A DNA stretch of 54,887 bases from Calditrichota bacterium. Lineage in GTDB: Bacteria > Zhuqueibacterota > JdFR-76 > BMS3Abin05. The first letter of the stretch is position 1, and every line of letters starts with the position of its first letter. Below, one piece after another: positions 34,635-44,604 of this stretch. The notes beneath the pieces are model-generated. The model made no database searches, was not told the origin of the DNA, and worked only from the letters and a program-made list of their open reading frames with translations. The position numbers and the translations under genes are program-made. The stretch covers positions 1 through 54,887 of the forward strand of contig JAADHR010000066.1 of the NCBI GenBank assembly GCA_013151735.1, written 5' to 3'.

Positions 34635-35903
34635 CTATTTCCGCTCGCGAGTTGACCGACTCTTGGATGAAGAAGACCGCGGGGCCGGCGCAGCCGGACG
34701 ACTTCTGGGCGCCGGACGCGAGTAGCTGGGGCGGCTGGATGAGCTGCTGCGTCTGCGAATTACCGGCTCTGAATGTCTCACCGGCGGCCGGTACACGCGC
34801 ATCCGCGTGGACGAAGCAGATGAATGAGAAGAGTTCGACCGTCTGATTACGCGAATACGGCTGTCGTGTGCGGGTTTTCGGATGCTTCGGGATCGATTTA
34901 TGGCCGGGCGTTTTGTCCGACGCGCCTCTGACCGCCTGACGTAAATTTTTCGGGATCGTTTTTCCGCTTGAATCGCGGTTTTGCGTGTGCGTTTCGGATG
35001 CCGAACCAGAATGCGTTCCCCGTTTTTGTTGTAGCGCTTCGCCTTTCTGATACGTGTAATCTCTGTTCTTTCAGTTCGTTTGGTTTTTTCAATACGAACG
35101 GCGTCCGATGGGTATTGAGTACCTGCAGGGGCCTGTTTCCGAACGCGAACAGGATTGGGCTCCAGTCCGTTTCGACGCCGATCCGGTCGGTGCACGGGTT
35201 TGTTGAATCCGGCTGAAAGACCTCCACTCGCTCCTCCACCGGCCACAACCGGAGCATCAATGAGGCCTCCCCGGCGTCCGGAATCCAACCCCTCCCGGCG
35301 CTTGAATGGCCGGCTTCTGAGCTCACGTTGTTCATACGTGTACGTTGAGTACCACCACCAATCTACGCCACCGCCCCATCCGTCGTACCAGTAGTAGCGA
35401 TACGGATTATACCAGGGGGCCAGGCTCCAACGGTAAAATGGGGTTGAATAGCGCCAATCCCACAAGAACGGATCGTAATAATAGGGAGAACCAAATGTGA
35501 CCGAAAAATAGAATCCGTTGTAGTAAGGGGGGTAATAGGGATAGTCGAAATACCAATCCCCATACCAGGTGTTCGGCCAATAGGGCGGACCATAAGGGTA
35601 AGTGGGAGCATAGTAATTGTAAATGTTGGTTGTTCCCGGCTGTTGATTATTCGATTGTTGATTGTCGTATTCGGTTTCCTGCTGATTATCGTCGACGTAA
35701 ACAGTGTCGGTTTCGGCCGGATTTTCCTGCTGCTCGGAATAGGATTGCCCGGAATTCTGGTATGTGCCCTGGTCACTCTTGGAGGCCGTGTACGATTCCT
35801 CTGTTGCGGAATAATTCTGCAACTGTGTGTAACAGCCACCCAGGAAGCTTCCAACAAAAAGGGTCAGGCCAAGAATAAACAATTTTTTTGAGATTTTATT
35901 CAT
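34635..35903 (-). CDS. Lipoprotein with Tyr/Pro-rich middle and long cationic tail
   Basis: A 422-residue lipoprotein of unknown function. The signal peptide ends in the lipobox LGGC. The mature part starts GCYTQLQ, like GCFTVLQ of the lipoprotein at 15925. Then come a Gln/Asn-rich acidic linker, a Tyr/Pro/Trp-rich segment (PYGPPYWPNTWYGDWYF), the motifs RREGLDSGRRGGLID and RRRNGLEPN, and about 180 residues dominated by Arg, Lys and Ser that end RSTRERK. Such a tail could bind a polyanion such as LPS, teichoic-like glycan or DNA, but this is inference. The ATG at 35903 follows AAGGAGG; it is the first gene of the operon with the FadL-like barrel. Confidence 0.72.
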   Translation of the reverse strand: MNKISKKLFILGLTLFVGSFLGGCYTQLQNYSATEESYTASKSDQGTYQNSGQSYSEQQENPAETDTVYVDDNQQETEYDNQQSNNQQPGTTNIYNYYAPTYPYGPPYWPNTWYGDWYFDYPYYPPYYNGFYFSVTFGSPYYYDPFLWDWRYSTPFYRWSLAPWYNPYRYYWYDGWGGGVDWWWYSTYTYEQRELRSRPFKRREGLDSGRRGGLIDAPVVAGGGASGGLSAGFNKPVHRPDRRRNGLEPNPVRVRKQAPAGTQYPSDAVRIEKTKRTERTEITRIRKAKRYNKNGERILVRHPKRTRKTAIQAEKRSRKIYVRRSEARRTKRPAINRSRSIRKPAHDSRIRVIRRSNSSHSSASSTRMRVYRPPVRHSEPVIRRRSSSSSRPSYSRPAPRSRPAAPAPRSSSSKSRSTRERK

Positions 35904-36009
35904 ACGCGCCTCCTTCCCTGAAAAGGGGGATATTGAAATCTGGGGATAAATCACCTATTATTATTTACAAGCAAAAAAGAATAAATGTTCCAAATAGTTT
36001 TGATTTTTT

Positions 36010-36576
36010 CTATTTTAGCGACAGGAAGCTTTCCACACCCCGTTTTGGGCGCTGCGCTATAAATTCGTCAGGATCGGGAAAACCGACCGGTAAAATAACC
36101 TGCAAATCCCATTCCAAATCCACCTCTAGTACCTGGGAAATGGCGCGTTTTCGGGACGGTGTGTAGGGAACGGTTCCAAGCTGCGCATTCGTAACGGCCA
36201 ACAAAAACCAGCCCACGGCGATCCAGAGGGACTCCTTGTAATAGGGCGATTTTTTCAGGCCGAAAACACACACCAGATAGGGTGCATCTGTCAGGAAAGG
36301 CTTTTGCGGCCCAATGCCCTGTTCCTGGAAAAAGGCCTTCATCCAATCGGGGGCACGCCTGTGAAAATCGTTTTCGGCATCCTCCGCAATCCGGCGGATT
36401 TCTTTCCGCGTGGATTCGTCTCTGACCAGAATGACCTTCCACGGTTGGCGGTTGGCTCCGGACGGGGCGTATCTGAAAACATCCAGCAATTTCAACATGG
36501 TTTTCAGAGGAATATCCTGTTGAAGAAAGTGTCGGCGTGTGCGTCTCTTTTGAACCACATCCCAGAATTCGCTCAT
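36010..36576 (-). CDS. Nitroreductase-family flavoprotein
   Basis: A 188-residue FMN-dependent reductase of the nitroreductase family (RRTRRHFLQQDIP, YAPSGANRQPWKVILVRDE for FMN phosphate, and VGWFLLAVTNAQLGTVPYTP). The cytoplasmic enzyme uses NAD(P)H on nitro- or quinone-type substrates; the true substrate is unknown. It is shorter than typical members (about 200-220). The ATG at 36576 follows GAGGG. It lies 106 bases before the lipoprotein operon, on the same strand; whether they are cotranscribed is unclear. Confidence 0.88.
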   Translation of the reverse strand: MSEFWDVVQKRRTRRHFLQQDIPLKTMLKLLDVFRYAPSGANRQPWKVILVRDESTRKEIRRIAEDAENDFHRRAPDWMKAFFQEQGIGPQKPFLTDAPYLVCVFGLKKSPYYKESLWIAVGWFLLAVTNAQLGTVPYTPSRKRAISQVLEVDLEWDLQVILPVGFPDPDEFIAQRPKRGVESFLSLK

Positions 36577-36641
36577 TTGACCCTCAATGAATTTTCAAAT
36601 GCAATTTAAAAAAAATAGGCTCTCGTTGGGTTAAGGAACCC

Positions 36642-36726
36642 CCGGTCGTTGAGCGGAGTCGAAACGAGCGGGGGAAGATCGTCTTTCAGGCTCCTTTCGT
36701 CACTTCGATAGGCTCAGTGTAAACTC
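36642..36726. repeat. Dispersed-type inverted repeat (TTGAGC...GATAGGCTCA)
   Basis: GTTGAGCGGAGTCGAAACGA and, on the opposite arm, TTCGATAGGCTCAGTG are imperfect inverse copies separated by about 40 bases. This kind of sequence is a known dispersed repeat in several bacterial groups. It fills the gap between nitroreductase and uvrA. Confidence 0.55.
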
Positions 36727-36788
36727 TTATCTTGGAGTGGTTTCTCCATAGGGTTAAAAACGGGTAACCGAACGTATGAAATAAACCA

Positions 36789-39647
36789 CTAAACTTCGGA
36801 AGTGCTCCGTTTCTCTTTTCCTTCCATGAGCAATTCCTGCTTCAGGAATTGCCCCGTATACGATTTTCCGTTTGCGGCCACGTCTTCGGGTGTGCCCGTT
36901 GCCACGACGGTTCCTCCGGCATCGCCTCCCTCGGGGCCCAAATCAATAATGTAATCCGCCGTTTTAATCACATCCAGGTTGTGTTCAATGACAATAACGG
37001 TATTCCCTTTGTCCACCAGGCGGTTTAGCACGGTGAGCAGCATTTTCACATCTTCAAAATGAAGGCCCGTAGTCGGTTCGTCCAGAATGTAGAGGGTTCG
37101 GCCGGTTGCAATTTTGGAAAGCTCTGTGGAAAGCTTCACGCGCTGCGCCTCACCGCCGGAGAGGGTTGTGGCCGGTTGTCCCAGGCGGATGTAACCAAGT
37201 CCCACATCGTAGAGGGTTTTCAATTTTCGATGAATAATCGGGATGTTTTTAAAAAATTCCATGGCTTCGTGTACGGTCATGTCCAGAATATCGGCAATGG
37301 ATTTGCCCCGGTAGGCAATTTCCAGTGTTTCCCGATTGTAGCGTTTCCCCTTACACACCTCGCATGTGACGTACACATCGGGCAAAAAGTGCATCTCAAT
37401 TTTAATGATGCCGTCACCCTGACAGGCCTCGCAGCGGCCGCCCTTCACATTAAAACTGAATCGTCCGGGCTTGTAGCCGCGGATCTTCGATTCGGGGAGC
37501 TGAGAAAATAATTCCCGAATGGGGGTGAACACCCCGGTGTACGTGGCCGGATTCGAACGCGGCGTTCGGCCGATAGGTGACTGATCGATGTCAATCACCT
37601 TGTCGATGTTTTCCAGTCCTCTGATGGAATCGTAAGGGAGCGGACTGTCCTTGCTGTAGTAGAGGTTTCTTTTCAGAGCCGGGTAAAGGGTTTCATTGAT
37701 CAGCGTACTTTTCCCTGATCCGGAAACGCCGGTGACACAAATGAACGTTCCCAGCGGAAATTTCACGGTAATGGATTTCAGATTATTCCCGCGGGCACCG
37801 ATTAATTCGATAAACCTGCCGGTGCCGGTACGGCGGGTTCGGGGGGTCGGAATAAACCGGATCCCCGCCAGATATTGCCCCGTCAGGGACTGTGGGTTGG
37901 CTTTTACTTGCTGGGGTGTCCCCAAAGCTACCACCTCGCCTCCGTTTTCCCCGGCACCCGGGCCGAGGTCGACCACGAAGTCGGCATGTTCGATGGTTTC
38001 ACGGTCGTGTTCCACCACCACGACGGTGTTACCCAGGTCGCGCAGGCGCTCCAGCGTGTGAATCAGCCGGAGATTATCCCGCTGGTGGAGGCCAATGCTC
38101 GGTTCGTCCAAAATGTAAAGCACCCCTACCAATTGAGAACCGATCTGGGTGGCCAGCCGGATACGCTGGGCTTCTCCCCCGGAAAGTGTACTGGCCGTTC
38201 GATCCAGTGTCAGGTAATCCAGCCCCACGTTGATCAAAAAGTGCAGGCGTGCCCGGATTTCTTTCACGATTTGATGAGCGATCTGTTCTTCACGCTCCGA
38301 CAAGTCCAGTGTTTCAAAGAAATGATTGGCTTCCTTAACAGACATCTTTGTGAGGGCGTGAATGGTGAACCCCTTTATTTTGATCGCCAGGCTTTCGGGT
38401 TTAAGGCGGGCGCCCCCGCAGGCGGGACAGGTCTTAATATTCATGTAGCCTTCAATCCATTCCCGAACCGATGCGGAGTGAGTCTGGTTGTAGCGCCGTT
38501 TCAGGTTTGGGATGACCCCTTCGAACTTGGTCTGGAATTCGGCCCGGATTTTCCCGTGGGTGCTGCGGTAGTTCACATCAATTTCCTCGTCCGAGCCATA
38601 AAGAATGATCTGCCGGAGGGCTTCGGGAAGCGCTTCCCAGGGGGTATCCATGCTGAAGCCGTAATGTTTGGCAAGCGATTTTAAATGGGTAAAATACCAC
38701 CCCTCTTTGGCCTGTCCCCAGGGCTCAATAGCCCCCTGGTTGAGTGACTTTTTGGGATTGGGGACCACCAGGTCCGGGTCAATTTCCATAATGGTTCCCA
38801 GACCGTTGCAAACCGGGCAGGCGCCGTAAGGGCTGTTGAACGAAAACATACGCGGGCTGATTTCCTCGTAGCTCACGCCGCAATCCACGCAGGCAAAGTG
38901 CTCACTGAAGAGATGGTCCCCGCCATCCAATTCGTTTACCACCACCAGCCCCGATGCCAGTCCCAGCGCTGTTTCCACCGAGTCAGTCAATCGGTGGGTA
39001 ATGTGCGGCTGCACCACAAGCCGGTCGACCACGACATCCACGTTGTGTTTCTGGTTTTTGTTCAATTTGATTTTCTGGGAAACGTCCAGGATTTGGCCGT
39101 CTACCCGAATGCGAACGTACCCCTGTTTCTGGACGGTCTCAAAAACATCCCGGAATTCACCCTTCCGGCCCCGCACAATGGGCGCCATAATTTGAATTTT
39201 CTTCCCTTCAGGCAGTTGCAGAACGGAATCCACAATTTGCTGAGGTGTTTGCCGCTGGATGCGTTTGCCGCATTTGTAACAGTACGGAATGCCAATTCGT
39301 GCAAACAGCAGACGCAGGTAGTCGTAAATCTCGGTCACCGTTCCAACCGTGGAGCGGGGATTCTTGCTGGCCGTACGCTGCTCAATGGAAATGGCAGGTG
39401 AAAGCCCTTCAATATAATCCACATCCGGTTTTTCCATCAAACCCAGGAATTGACGGGCGTATGCCGAGAGCGACTCCACGTACCGGCGCTGGCCCTCAGC
39501 GTAGATGGTGTCAAAGGCCAGGGACGATTTTCCCGATCCCGACAGCCCCGTGATAACGATCAATTTATCCCGTGGGATGTCAACATCGATGTTTTTGAGA
39601 TTGTGCTCGCGGGCACCTTTTATAAAAATGTGGTTGTTTTTTGTCAT
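36789..39647 (-). CDS. uvrA: UvrA, excinuclease ABC subunit A
   Basis: A 952-residue DNA-damage-recognition ATPase of nucleotide excision repair. Two ABC modules are complete: GLSGSGKSS and GVSGSGKST Walker A sites, and two LSGGEAQR signatures. Zinc sites are visible as CVDCG with CPVC, CPACGG, and CEACQGDG with CEVC. It is of full length. The ATG at 39647 has no ribosome site. TTGTGA and GATTAT spaced by 17 lie just before it, so the message may be nearly leaderless, which is a weak inference. It is monocistronic. Confidence 0.97.
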   Translation of the reverse strand: MTKNNHIFIKGAREHNLKNIDVDIPRDKLIVITGLSGSGKSSLAFDTIYAEGQRRYVESLSAYARQFLGLMEKPDVDYIEGLSPAISIEQRTASKNPRSTVGTVTEIYDYLRLLFARIGIPYCYKCGKRIQRQTPQQIVDSVLQLPEGKKIQIMAPIVRGRKGEFRDVFETVQKQGYVRIRVDGQILDVSQKIKLNKNQKHNVDVVVDRLVVQPHITHRLTDSVETALGLASGLVVVNELDGGDHLFSEHFACVDCGVSYEEISPRMFSFNSPYGACPVCNGLGTIMEIDPDLVVPNPKKSLNQGAIEPWGQAKEGWYFTHLKSLAKHYGFSMDTPWEALPEALRQIILYGSDEEIDVNYRSTHGKIRAEFQTKFEGVIPNLKRRYNQTHSASVREWIEGYMNIKTCPACGGARLKPESLAIKIKGFTIHALTKMSVKEANHFFETLDLSEREEQIAHQIVKEIRARLHFLINVGLDYLTLDRTASTLSGGEAQRIRLATQIGSQLVGVLYILDEPSIGLHQRDNLRLIHTLERLRDLGNTVVVVEHDRETIEHADFVVDLGPGAGENGGEVVALGTPQQVKANPQSLTGQYLAGIRFIPTPRTRRTGTGRFIELIGARGNNLKSITVKFPLGTFICVTGVSGSGKSTLINETLYPALKRNLYYSKDSPLPYDSIRGLENIDKVIDIDQSPIGRTPRSNPATYTGVFTPIRELFSQLPESKIRGYKPGRFSFNVKGGRCEACQGDGIIKIEMHFLPDVYVTCEVCKGKRYNRETLEIAYRGKSIADILDMTVHEAMEFFKNIPIIHRKLKTLYDVGLGYIRLGQPATTLSGGEAQRVKLSTELSKIATGRTLYILDEPTTGLHFEDVKMLLTVLNRLVDKGNTVIVIEHNLDVIKTADYIIDLGPEGGDAGGTVVATGTPEDVAANGKSYTGQFLKQELLMEGKEKRSTSEV

Positions 39648-40011
39648 TACTGAAAATAATCAGGGTTCTTCGCAAAACTCACAACGGTAGAGTTTTTAAT
39701 TGCTTTTTAGGAACAATTCCATCCACAACAGAAGTTTAATATTCAATTGCTGGAAATGCCCGAATTAAAAATTTCGGTTTTTCTGTTTTCAAATTGCGGT
39801 TCTTCAGAAAATAAATATAGCAGGGGCTCACTTTAATTGCAACTGTTTATTAAAAAGTCGGGTTAAATGAAAACGGGAATATTCAATTGATTGAAACAGG
39901 GAATTTTGGCAGGAAACTCCGGAATCCCTATTTCTGGAATAACTTCGCTTTCCTCTGTTGGAATAGGGTAAGACCAGGAGGGGAAGAGAGGAAAAAATTT
40001 CCAAAAAGATG
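39648..40011. other. Gene gap with no recognised gene
   Basis: An AT-rich divergent gap. It must hold the uvrA promoter and, at its right end, the histidine-kinase promoter. CCCTATT and AATAGGG at about 39930-39970 form a weak stem. No RNA gene or credible frame is visible. Confidence 0.45.
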
Positions 40012-40040
40012 TTGATTTTTCCAATTTTTTGTATTATTTT
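40012..40040 (+). promoter_or_regulatory. Promoter of the first hybrid histidine kinase
   Basis: TTGATT (40012-40017) and TATTTT (40035-40040) are spaced by 17 bases. The leader to the ATG at 40262 would be about 215 bases, long for this genome. Confidence 0.4.
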
Positions 40041-40261
40041 GAGAAATATTGCAATTTTGAATGTGTTTTTCTCTGTCGGTAGCGACGATTAAATAATTGG
40101 GTGAGTATCTTTCAAGTAAAAGGTAAGATTCGCACTATTTTTTTGGAATTGGGTTGGTTGCCTGGTCCCTCAGTTGTTCAATCCTTTTTGAACATTTCTG
40201 ACCCTCTGCTGATTTTTTTCACTGTCTGCATGAAAAATAATGGTTCGGGAGGTTTGTTCAA

Positions 40262-43200
40262 ATGAAATTTTTGCAAAAAAAAATATCCCTCGGATGGGGT
40301 GTTTCCATCATCCTGTTTATTTCTGCCATCATTCTTCTGATTTTAGATATCATAATCAAAAATATGGCCGTACGGCATCTTGATTTTCTGGCCAATCTTG
40401 CGTATCTGGATACAATTGTCCTTGGCATTTACATTGCAGGCATCACCGTCCTTGGTTTTTCAGGTGCTTTTATTTATCGCTATATTCGAAATAAATATAA
40501 AGCCGAACATTTGCTTCTCACATTTGTTACTGAAATTCTTCATAAAACAGGTTTCGATTACATTCGGGCGTTGGCTGAGCAATTCTGGAAGCATTTTCAT
40601 ATAGATGTGGTTGTTATCGGAAAACTGGTGGATTCCGAAAAACAGAAGATTCAGACACTCGTCGTTTTACAGGATGGAAAAATAGTCGAAAATTTTGAAT
40701 TCGAATTGGAAGGTACCCCGTGTAAGGAGCTTGCCAAAGGGGTAGTCTGCGAATATCCTCAGGATATCCAATCGAATTTTCCCCAGGATGAGCGTCTTAA
40801 AAAATGGGGCGTTCAATCGGTTAAAGGGATCCCCATTCTGGATTCATCCCAAAAACCCGTCGGCATACTGGAATTGTTTCTTCGAAAACCCCTTAAGCGA
40901 ACTGAAATTCTGGATGCGCTTTTCTATCTGGCTTCTGACCGCATTTCTGCAGAGTTGGAACGGATCGAAAGGGAAACAACCATTCTCGAGAAAGAAAAGC
41001 GGCTGAAGGATTTTAATGACATCCTGTTGCAGCTTTCAAAAATCGGCCGGCATAAAGAAGATTCGCTTTCTTCCATATTTCAGGAAATAACCGAAGCCGA
41101 TGCCAGAGCACTACAGGTAGAGCGTGTGGGCATTTGGCTTTTTGTTGAGGAAGGGCAGAAGATTCAATGTGTGGATCTTTATGAACGAAGCAAAGAGATT
41201 CACTCGTCCGGAAAAGAACTTTTCGTACATGAATATCCCGCCTATTTTGAGGCTCTGAAAAAAGAACTTCTTATTGCCGCTTCGGATGCTCACAAGGATC
41301 CCCGAACGCGGGAATTTTCGTCGTCTTACCTTTCTCCAATAGGAATATCTTCCATGCTGGACGTTCCCATTCGAAAAGGAGGGGAAATAATCGGAGTTCT
41401 TTGCCACGAACAGATTGGTTCACCCCGCCAGTGGACAGAGGAAGAACGGAGTTTTGTTCTCTCAATGGCCGATTTTATTGCCCAATCCATTGAATTTCAC
41501 CAGCGAATGGAGGTGGAAAAAAGCCTCAAGCAGACCCAGGATAAATTATCAAATATTCTTTATACGGTGAGTGATGGAATTATAAGTGTAAATCGGGAAA
41601 ATAAAATCATTGTTTTTAATAAGGGAGCCGAAAGAATATTTGGCTATGATCATACGGAAATGCTGGGAAAGGATATCCGATCTCTTGTGCCGGACACATT
41701 GAAGGAAAAGGTGCTGCGTGTTCTTGGAAGTATCTTTCAGGGCGACGCATCCACCCCGCTTTTGAAAAAACAGTTTGAGGTCCAGGGGCGCCGGAAAAAC
41801 GGTGATATCTTTCCGATTGAAATATCGGTTTCAAAATTGGTAATGGGGGATGAAATCATTATTACAGCTGTTTTGCGGGATATTTCCGAGCGGAAACGAA
41901 TTGAAAGCCAGCTCAGAAAATTATCGCAAGTGGTGGAACAAAGTCCTCTCTCCGTGATGATTACGGACAGGGCGGGGACGATTGAATATGTTAATCCTGC
42001 CTTTACCCAGATTACGGGCTACTCTGCAGAGGAGGTTATTGGGAAAAATCCAAAAATCCTTCAATCCGGGAAAACCACTCCCAATATATACAAGACCATG
42101 TGGGATAGGGTTGCTTCGGGAGAGATCTGGCAGGGGGAGTTGCTGGATCGGAAAAAGAGCGGACAGGAGTATTGGGCTCTTTCACTTATTTCCCCGATCA
42201 AAAATAAGGACGGGCTTATTACCCATTATCTGGGGATTCAGGAAGACATTACCCGGCAGAAAAAACTGGAAGAGCAGCTCTTTCAGGCCCAAAAAATGGA
42301 ATCAATCGGGCGATTGGCCGGGGGAGTGGCTCATGATTTTAACAATCTCCTAACGCCTATTCTGGCCTACTCCCAATTTTTAATCCCGGAGTTTTCGGAA
42401 GGCGATCCCATACGCGAAGACCTGGAACAAATCAGAAATGCCGGTGAGCGGGCGGCGCGCCTGACGCGGCAGTTACTGGCGTTCAGCCGTAAGCAAATCC
42501 TAAAGCTTGAGGTGCTCAACATCAACGAAATTGTCGGCGAATCCGAAAAAATGTTCCGGCGAGTAATTGGAGAGGATATTGATTTTGTCACGATTCTGGA
42601 TCCCGAACTGGGTTTTACAAAAATCGACCCCGGGCAATTTGAACAGATTCTGATGAATTTGATTATTAATGCCCGGGATGCAATGCCTCAGGGCGGGAAA
42701 ATTATCCTGGAAACCCTTAATGTGGAACTGGATGAAAACTACACCCAGCAGCACGCCCAGGTCCATCCCGGATCCTACGTAATGCTGGGGGTTAGCGACA
42801 ACGGCATGGGCATGGACGCCGAAACGCAGGCCCGGATTTTTGAACCCTTTTTTACCACCAAAGAAAAGGGGAAGGGTACCGGGTTGGGGTTGGCAACGGT
42901 CTACGGAATTGTTAAACAGAGCGGAGGATATATCTGGGTTTACAGCGAGCCCGGCAAGGGAACGACGTTCAAGATTTATTTTCCGCGGGTTCGTGAAGAC
43001 GCCAGTGAATTTCCGGCAAAAGAGATTCTGATTGACACGTTTCAGGGAAATGAGAATATTCTGGTGGTGGAAGATGAAGAAGTGGTCCGGCGTTCGGCCA
43101 TTAAAATCTTGACAAAATATGGTTACAATGTGTTTGAAGCGTCCAATGCGGGTGAGGCACTCCTGATTGCCGAACAACTTGATGAACCCATTCATTTGCT

Positions 43201-43447
43201 CTTAACCGACGTTATCATGCCCAAAATGAGTGGCGTTCAGCTGGCAAGCCGGCTAATGGAACTTCAGCCTCAGATGGCCGTGCTTTATATGTCGGGCTAC
43301 ACCGATAATGCCATTGTTCACCATGGGGTACTGGATTCCGATAAAGAATTCCTGGAAAAGCCGTTTACTCCGGAAACGCTCACCCGGAAGGTGCGGGAGG
43401 TCTTGGAGAAAAAGCGGCTTTCGGGGCAGAACACGAAAAATAAGTAA
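40262..43447 (+). CDS. Hybrid histidine kinase (2 TM, GAF x2, PAS x2, HisKA, HATPase, REC)
   Basis: A 1061-residue membrane sensor kinase. Two helices (about 15-33 and 48-70) are followed by GAF-like domains (about 85-235 and 255-410), PAS domains (about 430-545 and 555-670), a HisKA domain with the phospho-acceptor His691 (GGVAHDFNN), an ATPase domain (LIINARDAMP, DNGMGMD, GTGLGLATVYG) and a receiver with Asp983 (LLTDVIMP). There is no output domain after the receiver, so phosphate must pass to a separate regulator not seen nearby. The first GAF has CKEL and a later Cys (GVVCEYP). The ATG follows GGGAGG. It is closely related to the kinase at 47094. Confidence 0.95.
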   Translation: MKFLQKKISLGWGVSIILFISAIILLILDIIIKNMAVRHLDFLANLAYLDTIVLGIYIAGITVLGFSGAFIYRYIRNKYKAEHLLLTFVTEILHKTGFDYIRALAEQFWKHFHIDVVVIGKLVDSEKQKIQTLVVLQDGKIVENFEFELEGTPCKELAKGVVCEYPQDIQSNFPQDERLKKWGVQSVKGIPILDSSQKPVGILELFLRKPLKRTEILDALFYLASDRISAELERIERETTILEKEKRLKDFNDILLQLSKIGRHKEDSLSSIFQEITEADARALQVERVGIWLFVEEGQKIQCVDLYERSKEIHSSGKELFVHEYPAYFEALKKELLIAASDAHKDPRTREFSSSYLSPIGISSMLDVPIRKGGEIIGVLCHEQIGSPRQWTEEERSFVLSMADFIAQSIEFHQRMEVEKSLKQTQDKLSNILYTVSDGIISVNRENKIIVFNKGAERIFGYDHTEMLGKDIRSLVPDTLKEKVLRVLGSIFQGDASTPLLKKQFEVQGRRKNGDIFPIEISVSKLVMGDEIIITAVLRDISERKRIESQLRKLSQVVEQSPLSVMITDRAGTIEYVNPAFTQITGYSAEEVIGKNPKILQSGKTTPNIYKTMWDRVASGEIWQGELLDRKKSGQEYWALSLISPIKNKDGLITHYLGIQEDITRQKKLEEQLFQAQKMESIGRLAGGVAHDFNNLLTPILAYSQFLIPEFSEGDPIREDLEQIRNAGERAARLTRQLLAFSRKQILKLEVLNINEIVGESEKMFRRVIGEDIDFVTILDPELGFTKIDPGQFEQILMNLIINARDAMPQGGKIILETLNVELDENYTQQHAQVHPGSYVMLGVSDNGMGMDAETQARIFEPFFTTKEKGKGTGLGLATVYGIVKQSGGYIWVYSEPGKGTTFKIYFPRVREDASEFPAKEILIDTFQGNENILVVEDEEVVRRSAIKILTKYGYNVFEASNAGEALLIAEQLDEPIHLLLTDVIMPKMSGVQLASRLMELQPQMAVLYMSGYTDNAIVHHGVLDSDKEFLEKPFTPETLTRKVREVLEKKRLSGQNTKNK

Positions 43448-43549
43448 AAAAGCGCACCCGGATGAAGATGAGCGGTACCGGAGGCCGACCCGGGAAGAGA
43501 ATCTCCATAAGATTGCCGTAATTTATCATGGTGATCCCTCAAAAACTTG

Positions 43550-43578
43550 TTGACTTTTTCTTGAAAAAGTTGTAGGTT
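43550..43578 (+). promoter_or_regulatory. Promoter of the TPR gene
   Basis: TTGACT (43550-43555) and TAGGTT (43573-43578) are 17 bases apart. The spacer has the inverted repeat ACTTTTT/AAAAAGT, which may bind a regulator. Confidence 0.5.
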
Positions 43579-43624
43579 TGAACAAAGGTTTTTGCTGTGA
43601 ATGACCTGAAAGAGGAGGTAAGCC

Positions 43625-44380
43625 ATGAAGAAACAAAGCATTTTGTTGGGTTTGGTTGTTTTTGTGCTTTTGGCGGCCGGTTCCGTTTTTGCTCAGAACA
43701 CGGTACAGGAGTGGATTGCCAAAGGAGACACGGCCTACAAACATTTTGATGACAAAGCGGCTCTTGAGGCGTTTCAACATGCAGTTAAGCTGGATCCGAA
43801 AAATTATGACGTTTTATGGCGCCTCAGCCGGACCTACCTGGACATTGGGGAACATCAACCCAAAGACAAGCAATTGGACTATTACAAAAAGGCACTCATG
43901 TTTGCTGACAGCGCAATTCATGTCAATCCGAATGGCGATGAAGGCTACCTGAGACGCGCCATTGCCAATGGAAAAATCTCCTTGTTTAAAGGGGTTTTCA
44001 AGTCCATTGGATTGGTTAAAAAGGTAAGGGCCGATTGTGAGAAGGCGATTCAACTCAATCCCAAAAATGATGTGGCCTACTACGTTCTGGCGCGTGCCCA
44101 TCAGGAGGTGGCTCGAAAACCGAAATTCTTCCGCGGACCCCTGGGATTGGGTTGGGCCAGTCGAAAAGAATCGAAAAAACTCTTTGAAAAAGCGCTGGCT
44201 CTGCATCCCACATTCATCATGTTTAACTTGGATTATGCCCGCCTTTTAGTCGAAATGAAACAATACGACCAGGCCAAAAAAATTCTCAAGAAGATTCCAA
44301 CTCTCCCCCGCGAAGATGAAGACGATCCGCAATACAGAAAAGAAGCTGCGGCCCTGTTGAAAAAGATAGAGAACAAATAG
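43625..44380 (+). CDS. Exported TPR protein, RMD1/FAM82-like
   Basis: A 251-residue protein with a signal peptide (about 1-22, LLGLVVFVLLAAGSVFAQ) and three to four TPR-like units: EWIAKGDTAYKHFDDKAALE, then YDVLWRLSRTYLD, NDVAYYVLARAHQEVARKP and MFNLDYARLLVEMKQYDQA. The order resembles the FAM82/RMD family of periplasmic or organelle TPR proteins; the role is not known. The ATG follows GAGGAGGT at 6 bases. It has its own promoter and ends in a terminator, so it is a single-gene unit between the kinase and the symporter. Confidence 0.85.
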   Translation: MKKQSILLGLVVFVLLAAGSVFAQNTVQEWIAKGDTAYKHFDDKAALEAFQHAVKLDPKNYDVLWRLSRTYLDIGEHQPKDKQLDYYKKALMFADSAIHVNPNGDEGYLRRAIANGKISLFKGVFKSIGLVKKVRADCEKAIQLNPKNDVAYYVLARAHQEVARKPKFFRGPLGLGWASRKESKKLFEKALALHPTFIMFNLDYARLLVEMKQYDQAKKILKKIPTLPREDEDDPQYRKEAAALLKKIENK

Positions 44381-44398
44381 CCGTTTTTTTTCACGAAG

Positions 44399-44436
44399 TC
44401 CCCGGCACGTCCAAAGTACCGGGGATTTATTTTTTA
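44399..44436 (+). terminator. Terminator of the TPR gene
   Basis: TCCCCGGCAC (44399-44408) and GTACCGGGGA (44416-44425) pair with one mismatch, followed by a T-rich run. Confidence 0.75.
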
Positions 44437-44454
44437 AATTATTTTCTTTTCCTC

Positions 44455-44483
44455 TTGATTTTTTCCTCTGGATTTCTTACACT
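44455..44483 (+). promoter_or_regulatory. Promoter of the symporter gene
   Basis: TTGATT (44455-44460) and TACACT (44478-44483) are 17 bases apart, upstream of the symporter. Confidence 0.55.
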
Positions 44484-44604
44484 ATTTGCTAACCTACCAG
44501 GGTAAATTTAGAGAAAATGGGTGACGGATTATTTCACCCTGAAATCACTCAAAAAATACCCTGTTTTCTTCTGCATCACATTCATTATAACCGGGAGTAC
44601 AGCA

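Noticed and set aside
34898..35335. A 145-codon minus-strand frame overlapping the cationic-tail lipoprotein
   Set aside because: It is another frame of the same Arg-rich tail; the lipoprotein has the ribosome site and signal peptide.
37875..38684. A 269-codon open frame on the plus strand inside uvrA
   Set aside because: It is antisense to conserved UvrA sequence and is a shadow of it.
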